Source of the DNA: Rutidosis leptorrhynchoides
Lineage: Eukaryota; Streptophyta; Magnoliopsida; Asterales; Asteraceae
Length of the DNA stretch: 64,000 bases
Direction of reading: 5' to 3'
Assembly (NCBI RefSeq): GCF_046630445.1
Contig: NC_092338.1
Span: forward strand, 152,134,501-152,198,500
The notes under the pieces were generated by a model. It did not search any database, was not told the DNA's origin, and worked only from the letters and a program-made list of their open reading frames with translations. Below are positions 10,377-21,950 of the stretch, piece by piece. How positions within the stretch are numbered: position 1 is the stretch's first letter; every line of letters starts with the position of its first letter. The position numbers were made by a program, and so were the translations under genes.

Positions 10377-13300
10377 TGAAATGTCCCGTTCTTATTGATT
10401 AAAAACGTTCCATATTAATTGATTTCGTTGCGAGGTTTTGACTTCTATATGAGACGTTTTTCAAAGACTGCATTCATTTTTAAAACAAACCATAACCTTT
10501 ATTTCATAAATAAAGGTTTAAAAAGCTTTACGTAGATTATCAAATAATGATAATCTAAAATATCCTGTTTACACACGACCATTACATAATGGTTTACAAT
10601 ACAAATATGTTACATCGAAATCAGTTTCTTGAATGCAGTTTTTACACAATATCATACAAACATGGACTCCAAATCTTGTCCTTATTTTAGTATGCAACAG
10701 CGGAAGCTCTTAATATTCACCTGAGAATAAACATGCTTTAAACGTCAACAAAAATGTTGGTGAGTTATAGGTTTAACCTATATATATCAAATCGTAACAA
10801 TAGACCACAAGATTTCATATTTCAATACACATCCCATACATAGAGATAAAAATCATTCATATGGTGAACACCTGGTAACCGACATTAACAAGATGCATAT
10901 ATATGAATATCCCCATCATTCCGGGACACCCTTCGGATATGATATAAATTTCGAAGTACTAAAGCATCCGGTACTTTGGATGGGGTTTGTTAGGCCCAAT
11001 AGATCTATCTTTAGGATTCGCATCAATTAGGGTGTCTGTTCTCTAATTCTTAGATTACCAGACTTAATAAAAAGGGGCATATTCGATTTCGATAATTCAA
11101 CCATAGAATGTAGTTTCACGTACTTGTGTCTATTTTGTAAATCATTTATAAAACCTGCATGTATTCTCATCCCAAAAATATTAGATTTTAAAAGTGGGAC
11201 TATAACTCACTTTCACATATTTTTACTTCGTCGGGAAGTAAGACTTGGCCACTGGTTGATTCACGAATCTATAACAATATATACATATATATCAAAGTAT
11301 GTTCAAAATATATTTACAACACTTTTAATAAATTTTGATGTTTTAAGTTTATTAAGTCAGCTGTCCTCGTTAGTAACCTACAACTAGTTGTCCACAGTTA
11401 GATGTACAGAAATAAATCGATAAATATTATCTTGAATCAATCCACGACCCAGTGTATACGTATCTCAGTATTGATCACAACTCAAACTATATATATTTTG
11501 GAATCAACCTCAACCCTGTATAGCTAACTCCAACATTCACATATAGAGTGTCTATGGTTGTTCCGAAATATATATAGATGTGTCGACATGATAGGTCGAA
11601 ACATTGTATACGTGTCTATGGTATCTCAAGATTACATAATATACAATACAAGTTGATTAAGTTATGGTTGGAATAGATTTGTTACCAATTTTCACGTAGC
11701 TAAAATGAGAAAAATTATCCAATCTTGTTTTACCCATAACTTCTTCATTTTAAATCCGTTTTGAGTGAATCAAATTGCTATGGTTTCATATTGAACTCTA
11801 TTTTATGAATCTAAACAGAAAAAGTATAGGTTTATAGTCGGAAAAATAAGTTACAAGTCGTTTTTGTAAAGGTAGTCATTTCAGTCGAAAGAACGACGTC
11901 TAGATGACCATTTTAGAAAACATACTTCCACTTTGAGTTTAACTATAATTTTTGGATATAGTTTCATGTTCATAATAAAAATCATTTTCTCAGAATAACA
12001 ACTTTTAAATCAAAGTTTATCATAGTTTTTAATTAACTAACCCAAAACAGCCCGCGGTGTTACTACGACTGCGTAAATCCGGTTTTACGGTGTTTTTCGT
12101 GTTTCCAGGTTTTAAATCATTAAGTTAGCATATCATATAGATATAGAACATGTGTTTAGTTGATTTTAAAAGTCAAGTTAGAAGGATTAACTTTTGTTTG
12201 CGAACAAGTTTAGAATTATCTAAACTATGTTCTAGTGATTACAAGTTTAAACCTTCGAATAAGATAGCTTTATATGTATGAATCGAATGATGTTATGAAC
12301 ATCATTACTACCTTAAGTTCCTTGGATAAACCTACTGGAAAAGAGAAAAATGGATCTAGCTTCAATGGATCCTTGGATGGCTCGAAGTTCTTGAAGCCGA
12401 ATCATGACACGAAAACAAGTTCAAGTAAGATCATCACTTGAAATAAGATTGTTATAGTTATAGAAATTGAACCAAAGTTTGAATATGATTATTACCTTGT
12501 ATTAGAATGATAACCTACTGTAAGAAAAAAAGATTTCTTGAGGTTGGATGATCACCTTACAAGATTGGAAGTGAGCTAGCAAACTTGAAAGTATTCTTGA
12601 TTTTATGAAACTAGAACTTTTGGAATTTATGAAGAACACTTAGAACTTGAAGATAGAACTTGAGAGAGATCAATTAGATGAAGAAAATTGAAGAATGAAA
12701 GTGTTTGTAGGTGTTTTTGGTCGTTGGTGTATGGATTAGATATAAAGGATATGTAATTTTGTTTTCATGTAAATAAGTCATGAATGATTACTCATATTTT
12801 TGTAATTTTATGAGATATTTCATGCTAGTTGCCAAATGATGGTTCCCACATATGTTAGGTGACTCACATGGGCTGCTAAGAGCTGATCATTGGAGTGTAT
12901 ATACCAATAGTACATACATCTAAAAGCTGTGTATTGTACGAGTACGAATACGGGTGCATACGAGTAGAATTGTTGATGAAACTGAACGAGGATGTAATTG
13001 TAAGCATTTTTGTTAAGTAGAAGTATTTTGATAAGTGTATTGAAGTCTTTCAAAAGTGTATAAATACATATTAAAACACTACATGTATATACATTTTAAC
13101 TGAGTCGTTAAGTCATCGTTAGTCGTTACATGTAAGTGTTGTTTTGAAACCTTTAGGTTAACGATCTTGTTAAATGTTGTTAACCCAATGTTTATAATAT
13201 CAAATGAGATTTTAAATTATTATATTATCATGATATTATCATGTATGAATATCTCTTAATATGATATATATACATTAAATGTCTTTACAACGATAATCGT

Positions 13301-13627
13301 TACATATATGTCTCGTTTAAAAATCATTAAGTTAGTAGTCTTGTTTTTACATATGTAGTTCACTGTTAATATACTTAATGATATGTTTACTTATCATAGT
13401 ATCATGTTAACTATATATATATCCATATATATGTCATCATATAGTTTTTACAAGTTTTAACGTTCGTGAATCACCGGTCAACTTGGGTGGTCAATTGTCT
13501 ATATGAAACATATTTCAATTAATCAAGTCTTAACAAGTTTGATTGCTTAACATGTTGGAAACATTTAATCATGTAAATATCAATCTCAATTAATATATAT
13601 AAACATGGAAAAGTTCGGGTCACTACA
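10377..13627 (-). repeat. Element A 3' LTR
   Basis: Read on the minus strand it starts TGTAGTGACCCG and ends CGGGACATTTCA. It is near-identical to 31024-34277. Open frames at 11124-11387 and 12820-13053 recur in the other LTR only because the LTRs are copies; they have no recognisable product. Near its outer end the stem-loop GAGGTTTTGAC(C)TC seen in the partner copy has one mismatch here. Confidence 0.95.
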
Positions 13628-13642
13628 GTACCTACCCGTTAA
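13628..13642 (-). promoter_or_regulatory. Element A polypurine tract (TTAACGGGTAGGTAC)
   Basis: On the minus strand TTAACGGGTAGGTAC directly precedes the 3' LTR, downstream of the usual GACGAAATTTATT context. It primes plus-strand DNA. The same 15-mer recurs inside the element at 29176-29190. Confidence 0.85.
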
Positions 13643-13662
13643 ATAAATTTCGTCCCGAAATT

Positions 13663-14486
13663 TTAAGCTGTTGAAGGTGTTGACGAATCTTCTGGAAATA
13701 GATGCGGGTATTTCTTCTTCATCTGATCTTCACGCTCCCATGTGAACTCGGGTCCTCTACGAGCATTCCATCGAACCTTAACAATTGGTATCTTGTTTTG
13801 CTTAAGTCTTTTAACCTCACGATCCATTATTTCGACGGGTTCTTCGATGAATTGAAGTTTTTCGTTGATTTGGATTTCATCTAACGGAATAGTGAGATCT
13901 TCTTTAGCAAAACATTTCTTCAAATTCGAGACGTGGAAAGTGTTATGTACAGCCGCGAGTTGTTGAGGTAACTCTAGTCGGTAAGCTACTGGTCCGACAC
14001 GATCAATAATCTTGAATGGTCCAATATACCTTGGATTTAATTTCCCTCGTTTACCAAATCGAACAACGCCTTTCCAAGGTGCAACTTTAAGCATGACCAT
14101 CTCTCCAATTTCAAATTCTATATCTTTTCTTTTAATGTCAGCGTAGCTCTTTTGTCGACTTTGGGCGGTTTTCAACCGTTGTTGAATTTGGATGATCTTC
14201 TCGGTAGTTTCTTGTATAATCTCCGGACCCGTAATCTGTCTATCCCCCACTTCACTCCAACAAATCGGAGACCTGCACTTTCTACCATAAAGTGCTTCAA
14301 ACGGCGCCATCTCAATGCTTGAATGGTAGCTGTTGTTGTAGGAAAATTCTGCTAACGGTAGATGTCGATCCCAACTGTTTCCGAAATCAATAACACATGC
14401 TCGTAGCATGTCTTCAAGCGTTTGTATCGCCCTTTCGCTCTGCCCATCAGTTTGTGGATGATAGGCAGTACTCATGTCTAGACGAG
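13663..14486 (-). pseudogene. pol: Element A gag-pol, 3' part: integrase C-terminus and chromodomain-like end
   Basis: The polyprotein resumes at the point where element B interrupts it ([18 protein letters not shown]), so this piece holds the third catalytic residue of the integrase (Glu in QTDGQSER). It continues with [13 protein letters not shown], the GPF-type domain ([22 protein letters not shown]) and a chromodomain-like tail ([18 protein letters not shown]...YPHLF). Chromodomains in Tekay elements bind modified histone tails and steer integration to heterochromatin. The frame ends at 13663-13665. Continuity with the other half is shown by exact homology to element C, which has the same protein uninterrupted. 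Confidence 0.93.
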
Positions 14487-14655
14487 TGTAACGACCCGGA
14501 AATTTTCGACCAGATTTAAACTCCAATCTCTATATGTTTCTGACACGATAAGCAAAAACCCTAATATTGAGTCTAGAAAGTTTAAAATCTATATTCGGAT
14601 AATCAGTTACCCTTGACCAAGCCCGACGATTCACGAACAATTATTGTATATAAAA

Positions 14656-14660
<5 letters not shown>

Positions 14661-14744
<84 letters not shown>
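14661..14744. repeat. (TA)n microsatellite in element B 5' LTR
   Basis: About 42 TA units. The matching tract in the 3' LTR (21852-21946) is about 47 units long. Confidence 0.95.
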
Positions 14745-14746
<2 letters not shown>

Positions 14747-16470
14747 AGATGATATTATGATCATTAATAAAAATTAATAATTAGTATAACTAATAAGATT
14801 ATTATTATTATCATTTATCATATTGTTATTATTATTGTTATAATTATAATTAAAAGGTTAAGATTATTTAAGATGTTAAACATAAACAATATCATAAGAA
14901 TGATTAAAACTATAATTTTTTGTTATTATGATTATTTATTACCATTTCCATTTAAAAATATTATTATCATTATTATTATTAATTATTAATTATATCGTAT
15001 TAGTACTTTATTGAATTATGATATATGATTTAAAAAGTGAACCTCAGTGTTTTGTTTCTTGACTTAAGTGACCTTTACTTATGTAAATGATCCATGATAC
15101 ACACACTTACACAACACGATCTCTTTCTTTAAATATTGATACAAATACATATTTAAATATAGACATACATATAAAATTACGGATATGTACATGTAGAAAT
15201 AGAAAAATATGTTTTTAAAGATCATAAAATCCAAAATTTGGTTCACATCTCCATCTATACTATGCCTGATTTTTGTTTCTGTCTCAAATTGGTTACGCAT
15301 CACAATCCACTTTATCATTATTGATATTGTTTTCTTCCTGACTCGTTCGTACTGAAGATTCCCTGTCAATCAAGTATTTGGCTATAAATCAAATGAACCA
15401 AATCAATATGAGAAACTCGAATACCTCTGCATTACCTTCTTTAACTTGAAATCTCAAAATCAAGGCCCATATTAACCACCACCACTGCCACGTTTATTCT
15501 CTTTTAATACCAAACCCATCAAACCACTAGTTTTGTTTAAGACTTCAAACAACCATCACCACGGTTGCGTTTTTGTTGCAGTCGAATCAAACAACCTAAA
15601 AACACAAAACAAACGCACCTTCTCTTTATAATTGTAATTCGACAGATCTTATATCACCAATCAATGATTTCAGTTACAGCCGTTATTTGATTTCATGTTT
15701 CTATTTTAATCGAAACCATCACAAACCCTTACTGAAACCACCTTCTTCTTAATACAAAAACCACCTTATCTCTCTTATTATCTCTCTTCTTTCTCTAAAC
15801 CGAAAATCACCAAATTTGAAACCACCGTTACAAACGCTTTTCTGATATGTTCGAATGAAAGATCACATAACCACTACCAACACTTGTACCCAATAGCGAA
15901 ACCACTAACACCTTCTTTGAAACCCACAACATCTGCCATCACCATGTATGATCAACCATCTCTCCTCTCTCTCTCTCCTAAAAACTATTTTCTGTTTTCA
16001 ATCATCGAAGCTACTATAGAAGCTGCAACGTTTTTGCTTTCTGTTCTAATTGAAACCCATCTGCGCCATCATATTGTTTCCACTGTTCAAACACCCCATA
16101 ACCCTGCTTATTTTTCCGTTTTAACTCCTGTCTCATTGCAAATCGTTGCTGCTTCTGTGAGAACCGAAAACAAACTCATTTGTTTTAATGGTTGCGTATG
16201 ATGATGATAAGGAATAATGATAAAGTTTGGATGATGGTGGGAATTATTAAAGACAAGAATGTCGGCTGTTAAAGTGCTCCACTTATAGGTTTATTAAGCC
16301 GATATTTTTTTTATAAACGAACGGTAGAGGAGAATAAATATGGGCAGGGAATTGATCGGGCCAAAATTTTAACAAGTGGGCTTGTGAACAAAGATGTTGG
16401 GCTGCAAGTTTCTGATTGAGCCGAAATATGAATTATAAATAATGGGTTTGAGTCTTTAAACAGAAAAACT

Positions 16471-16560
16471 GGAGTTGGTTCGTTGGTCTTAGGTGTTGAC
16501 GGGTTAACTAGGGGTCTCGGGTTCGATCCCTGTCTTGGACAAATTCTTTTTAGAGAAAAC
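16471..16560 (+). repeat. polymerase III-like A/B box module in element B 5' LTR
   Basis: The A-box-like TGGTTCGTTGG (16476-16486) and the B-box GGTTCGATCCC (16520-16530) lie 44 bases apart, as in tRNA-derived SINE heads. It is not a foldable tRNA gene as far as I can see. A (TTA)n tract follows. The same module occurs in the 3' LTR and, diverged, in solo LTR E. Confidence 0.6.
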
Positions 16561-16583
16561 ATTTAAGGGTATACACACTCATC

Positions 16584-16622
<39 letters not shown>
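16584..16622. repeat. (TTA)n microsatellite, about 13 units
   Basis: Thirteen TTA units. The same locus in the 3' LTR has about 42. Confidence 0.95.
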
Positions 16623-16623
<1 letters not shown>

Positions 16624-17197
16624 CATCATGTAATAAGAATATCAATTATTATTAAAAATATCAATTAGAAGTATTATTACTAATCTTAAAATTTTTATTA
16701 TTGCTAGATTCCGATTATTACTATAATTATTATTATTACATTGATAGAAATTTCAATTATTATTAGATATGGTTATTACTAATTATTAATATTATCATTA
16801 TTATTAAAAATAATATTACCTTTATAACGATTCTTATAATTAAAATTAGTAGTACTATCCTTAAGACAAGTATTAGAAATATCATTATTATTAAACTTAT
16901 TTTTCTTATTAAAATTAAAAGTATCAATATTATTATTAATATTAACATTACTTTTATTATTATTTTCAATATTATTATTATGATTATTATAATTACAATA
17001 AATAAAATAACTAGTATTATTATCAAAATTAATGTTTCATTATGAAATCTAAATATTATTAACACTGTTTTGGTATTATAATATATTTAATACATATAAC
17101 ATAACAAAATTTATATTTTTATCTATTTTAAATATATAAAATAAATTTATGAAAAATATAGGTTATTAAAATAAAAATGATATAATTTATAAATTAT

Positions 17198-17199
<2 letters not shown>

Positions 17200-17287
<88 letters not shown>
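17200..17287. repeat. (TA)n microsatellite in element B 5' LTR
   Basis: About 44 TA units, against about 21 at the matching place in the 3' LTR (24500-24541). Confidence 0.95.
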
Positions 17288-17291
<4 letters not shown>

Positions 17292-18018
17292 TTATTTATT
17301 TGATTACAATTGTATGTGTTAATATATATATACATATATGCCTGATATAGGTTCGTGAATCGAATGCCAACCATATACTTGATCAGTGATGTTATATGTA
17401 TTTTTACTACAAAATACATTAGGTGAGTATATAGTCCCACTTTTAAACTCTAAATATTTCGGGATGAGAATACATGTATTTTATGTTTTACGTTATGGAC
17501 ACAAGTAACTGAAAAATATATTCTACGTTGAGTTGTACCACTGGCATACTTCCCTGTAGCTTGGTAACTAATATTTACAGCGGTATTGTAAACGCGAATC
17601 CTGTTGATAGATCTATCGGGCCTGACAACCCCAACCGGACTGGACGACCAGTATTCAACGGTTGCACAGTACTTCGTTTCGTGACTACACTTGGTACGGT
17701 GTAGTAAGATTTCATAATAAAGGGAATATGCGACGTGATTAAATGTTAAGTATGGTTACCAAGTGCTCAACCACTTAGAATATTTTTATTAAAATGTTTA
17801 CATATGAAATCTTGTGGTCCATAGTTATTACACTGCTAGCATCAAACCTATATATCTCACCAACTTTATGTTGACGATTTAAAGCATGTTATTCTCAGGT
17901 ACGAATTAAGTCTTCCGCTGTGCATTAACTCATATTAAAGATATTATTTGGAGTCGAACATCGCAATGGGACCAACTGTTGAAGACTTCGTCCGGGAGGA
18001 TTAGGACCGGTCCTCACA

Positions 18019-18140
18019 GGTGGTATCAGAGCGTTGGTCTTAGTGAACCAGGTCTTGCATTAGTGTGTCTGACTAGTAGTTGTTAGAATACATTAATGAG
18101 TCTGGACTTTGACCGTGTCTATATGTCAAAAGTTTTGCTT
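18019..18140 (+). promoter_or_regulatory. Element B primer-binding site and conserved leader
   Basis: TGGTATCAGAGC at 18021-18032, two bases after the LTR, is complementary to the 3' end of initiator-Met tRNA and primes minus-strand synthesis. The following roughly 120 nt (for example GTTGGTCTTAGTGAACCAGG and GCATTAGTGTGTCT) is conserved in elements A, C and F, and may hold a packaging or dimerisation signal. Confidence 0.88.
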
Positions 18141-18384
18141 ATCATATTTAGTCGGAAATCATTTGCTTATCATCCTTAGGAATTGCCTGCTTAGTATTCT
18201 TAAGTCTAGACACGTTCCACTGCATTTAGTGCATCGATAGTGTATAGACGAAATTCATATCTTAGCGTATCTGATAATACCTATCTTGGCGTATCTGTAG
18301 ATTTGCCTATTATATGCCGCAAATTCCTCCGTAGCCTACGAAATCTTTAGGATCATATATATATTCTATATAGTTAAAGTATCA

Positions 18385-18881
18385 TCCGATATCTGAAAAT
18401 CATTCCACATCGAAAATCTTTTCCATCCACCAAGTTTCCTCTTGGCGATGAACCTGAAACGCTTACCGGCGAACCTGTTCGAGAAACCATTTTCTCTCTC
18501 ATTTCTAGAGTATCTCGTCACGATTATATACTTTCCCATATCTCGAATCTTACTCACCCGTTCGTTCCAACCGCCAATCATTCCGGTGTACTAGCAGAAG
18601 TTAACAAACTTCGCGCTCGCGTGACGGCTCTGGGGAACATGGTGCGAAGGTTGCAAACACCAGCAGCAGCACCAGCAGCAGCACCAGGACCACCATCATC
18701 AACGCCGACTATATACCCTTATCACTCCAACCACAACCGCGTCGTAAACCTCAACATCGTAATCTGTATCTCGGATACCAATATCACACGCCCCAATATC
18801 ACCATCTGTACTCCGAGTATGAACTTCGCTTTACGTATCATTCTACCTCATTTTTCCTCGTTCGACATGGTGAATATGTAA
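18385..18881 (+). pseudogene. Element B fossil reading frame shared with element F (unknown function)
   Basis: A continuous frame from about 18400 reads LGDEPETLTGEPVRETIF, LISRVSRHDYILSHISNL, PFVPTANHSGVLAEVNKL, RARVTALGNMVRRLQTP and then an Ala/Pro-rich AAAPAAAPGPP tail. The block LTGEPVR-TIF-LISR-(A/S)R-DYI is conserved in element F (38400-38500), so selection once acted on this protein. The N-terminus is missing: the frame has no ATG before 18621. A short helical LRARV...MVRRLQ stretch could be a coiled coil. Not recognised as capsid, protease or any host domain. Confidence 0.7.
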
Positions 18882-19048
18882 TTTCTAAAGTTTTAGAGAT
18901 TATGTAATCTAGTATTAACGGTAAATCAGATGAGTTTTTGACTCATTAAATCCATGATTACATCCGATGAAAATATATATGCAAGTATATTTTCATAAAG
19001 ATTGTAATTGAAAATTCTTTCGTACAAACTGTTAATGATGAAAATATT

Positions 19049-19068
19049 TTAACGGGTGGGTAGTACCC
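19049..19068 (+). promoter_or_regulatory. internal polypurine-tract-like motif in element B
   Basis: TTAACGGGTGGGTAGTACCC shares its first 14 bases with element B's own polypurine tract (TTAACGGGTGGGTAC, 21663-21677), including the B-specific GTGGG variant. Position relative to the primer site resembles that in A, C and F. Confidence 0.65.
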
Positions 19069-19454
19069 GAGGAATATTTGGATTTGACATTAATAAGTTA
19101 CACTGTACATTTTTCGAATCTGATTCAACGGTCATTTACTATCCTACTTACAACTACCGATATACGTATCCGTTCACCACAGAATAACCATTTCTATTCA
19201 AATTTCATATTTGGATTTTGACCTATCAGAATCCAACAAGTGGCATAACGAAGAAAACATTGGACAAAAATAAAAAGTGTTAGAAACAAACGAATTAATT
19301 AATTGGAATTGTGATAGGATTTCACGCTAACTGTTCCGGCTAACTGTTCCCAGCTAACTGATTAACATTTAATTTATCGCAATTTACATTCTCGCAATTT
19401 TATTTATCGTCATTTAATTTCTGTTATTTATTTATACGCACTTTAAATAACGGA

Positions 19455-19640
19455 ACACGTATGCAAGGTTTCGACTTATCATATCGACCCATCTATATAT
19501 ATATTTCGGAACAACCGTAGACACTCTATATGTGAAGGTGGGAGTTGGCTATACAGGGTCGGAGTTGATTCCAAAATATATATATACTTTGAGTTGTGAT
19601 CGACACCGAGACCGGTACACGGGTCACGATACGTATTATT
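19455..19640 (+). repeat. element A-type LTR segment inside element B
   Basis: The run from TATGCAAGGTTTCGACTTATC through TTTCGGAACAACCGTAGACA, CTCTATATGTGAA and GGAGTTGATTCCAAAATATA to TTTGAGTTGTGATC matches the complement of 11468-11640 in element A's LTR, diverged by some substitutions. It is absent from the corresponding part of F, so B gained it later. Confidence 0.7.
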
Positions 19641-21547
19641 TAATTCGAATATTATATATTAAATTATATATGAATCATTGAACCATCGGACTATTAGACT
19701 GTTAACTATGGACAAGTAAAATGAATTAAAATGCTGATTATAACATATGAAACTAAATAATTCTTCAAGCTTGCCACTGGATTTCATCTTAAACCTCATT
19801 TGTATCTCGACAATTGCAATGCGTGTTCAAATCTTTCATGATTCTTGAAAACCCCTCAATCAAGAGGATGAACCAACCGCGTTTCATCTACGGAAGAAAA
19901 GACTTATGCTCCTGTAAGACTCTCGGAGACTGAGTCAACGTTTAACACGCAGCAGTGTTAATTTCTTTAGTGTTATTATTACCCAAAATAACTTTGCAAT
20001 CCCTTTTCAAATTAGCCAATTTTGTCACAGCACCAGCAAGTTAACCTCGACTTCTCAGAAAGGTTAGTTTCGATATATATATACGTTATTCTTTCGCTGT
20101 CGTTACCGGAGAATCTTTTATATTCCATCATCAGCGTTTAATCATCTAAAAACACAATTCTCCCGAAACCACTTTGGTTTGATAACCGATTACCCAGATC
20201 CGTTAACTTTGAAAATGCTGACGAAACAGCATATTGTAGATGGTCTTAATGGCCAAAAGTTGATGACAAAGAAGGAAGTGTTAGAAAAACTCAATAGAAA
20301 ATTTAGCACTGAAAAGTGGATTATGCGAAACTATGAAGAAAACCGTGAACAAATCACAAAGAATAAGTTTGACTTCAAAGAATTCAAATGATTCAGTGCC
20401 TGCTGAAACCGTTAGGAAGAACCCTACTCCTTATTCCAAATCTTTCCAGATGATATTCTTCATCATCATCTTAACTTAGAAATTATAGGATATTTTCATA
20501 TCTTCCGTTAAACATATTCTCCATATTTCTGGAGATATTTTCACACTATTCTTATCTGAGATCATTTATCACTCCGTAATGTCTGCGTTACAACATAAAA
20601 GAAACTGTGTTAGTTTCTAAATTCTGAAACCTTCAAGTTTAAAATATGAATGTTTTGAAGTAGTGTTGGGAACTGATGCATGAATTAGTATAATATAATG
20701 AAACTTGATCAACTTCATTATATTACAGTAAGTCATGTTGAGTTTCTAATGAAGCATGATGATTCACAGTACCGTTATCATGTGCCATGTTACACGGCTC
20801 TTACATTCTATCCAATTCCGAAACGTATTAAGAACATATCATCTTGATAGTTCTATCTTTCTGGATATTCTGGTAATTTGACAAATCAAAATCGTGCAAT
20901 TTCCATTTCTTTCTAAGAGCATCAGCTATGTTCATTCCGAAATTTCATACCTACGAATTCCGGACCATTACTCGCTTGACTCGAAGTCGGAAAAAAAAAA
21001 AAAAAAAAAAAAAACGAAAGCATGAAGCTTTGGAAAACAATGAAGAATATAAAGCTCGATAATAACCCCGAAATTTCAAACCGTGTATATCAATGCATAT
21101 AGTAATATAAAGACACGGGAGAACTAGAAACACAATAAACACAAGAGTATAGTAGAAGTAAACAGATTCTTCTGGCGGTAGATGAAAAAGAAGAATTACA
21201 GATACGAAAGTTTGGAGTATACCAAGAATCAGGAATTGATGGAGCATATTAAGGAATGAATAGAGGGAGAAAGAATAGAAGGTGTGGAAAATAAGAAAAG
21301 CGAAAGGGGTAGATTTATAGTGAAATATCCGACAGAGAAATCAAAATAGATTGTTGTATTAAATCAAATAAGATCTTGATCGCTGAAAAATCAAATCTTA
21401 TTACGTAAGATTTTCTTTAAATCCCGTGAATACTGGAAATCACTCATAATTACGTCATCAGTTGAAACGAACATATTTATTTACTTATTTCGCTCTTTTG
21501 TGATAGCTTCACTCGTACGCTTCACATGCTCGAATCGTTTTATCTAT

Positions 21548-21579
<32 letters not shown>

Positions 21580-21662
21580 CCATTATTACCTCATATTCGT
21601 CATGAAAACATTCTTACTGTTATCCATGACAACCTCTATCAAATTTCGGGGACGAAATTTCT

Positions 21663-21677
21663 TTAACGGGTGGGTAC
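21663..21677 (+). promoter_or_regulatory. Element B polypurine tract
   Basis: TTAACGGGTGGGTAC directly abuts the 3' LTR, in the GACGAAATTTC-TTAACGGG context common to the family. Confidence 0.82.
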
Positions 21678-21846
21678 TGTAACGACCCGAAAATTTTCGA
21701 CCAGATTTAAACTCCAATCTCTATATGTTTCTGACACGATAAGCAAAAACCCTAATATTGAGTCTAGAAAGTTTAAAATCTATATTCGGATAATCAGTTA
21801 CCCTTGACCAAGCCCGACGATTCACGAACAATTATTGTATATAAAA

Positions 21847-21950
<104 letters not shown>

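Larger units (their letters stand above)
14487..18018 (+). repeat. Element B 5' LTR
   Basis: TGTAACGACCCG...GGTCCTCACA, 3532 bp. From the left it has a (TA)n tract, an AT-rich zone, a C-rich CCACCACCA-type zone, a polymerase III-like A/B box module, a (TTA)n tract, a second (TA)n tract and a 3' part that is closely similar to the LTR of element C. The 105-codon open frame at 15884-16201 recurs at 23091-23408 only because the LTRs are copies. Confidence 0.96.
18882..21662 (+). other. Element B internal region, non-coding
   Basis: No gag-pol domain is detectable on either strand. It contains the internal polypurine-like motif (19049-19068) and a segment copied from an element-A-type LTR (about 19455-19640). 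A small frame at 20179-20391 (KMLTKQHIVDGLNGQKLMTKKEVLEKL) has a diverged homologue in F near 54400-54560. There are oligo-A tracts at 20991-21014 and about 21553-21576. The rest is homologous to F but not coding. Confidence 0.75.

Noticed and set aside
11124..11387. 87-codon frame repeated at 31771-32034, and 77-codon frame repeated at 12820-13053 and 33470-33703
   Set aside because: Chance frames in the AT-rich LTRs of element A, duplicated with the LTR.
15884..16201. 105-codon open frame, repeated exactly at 23091-23408
   Set aside because: It lies within the two LTRs of element B, which are copies; no domain, no similarity in solo LTR E at protein level. Repetition reflects LTR identity, not coding.
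16471..16560. A genuine tRNA gene at the A/B box module
   Set aside because: No acceptor-stem pairing or anticodon arm could be laid out; only the box motifs are present, so it was listed as a polymerase III-like module.
16763..17065. 100-codon Ile/Leu-rich frame, repeated at 24058-24360, as a membrane protein
   Set aside because: AT-rich LTR sequence made of ATT/ATA runs; no start context, duplicated only with the LTR.
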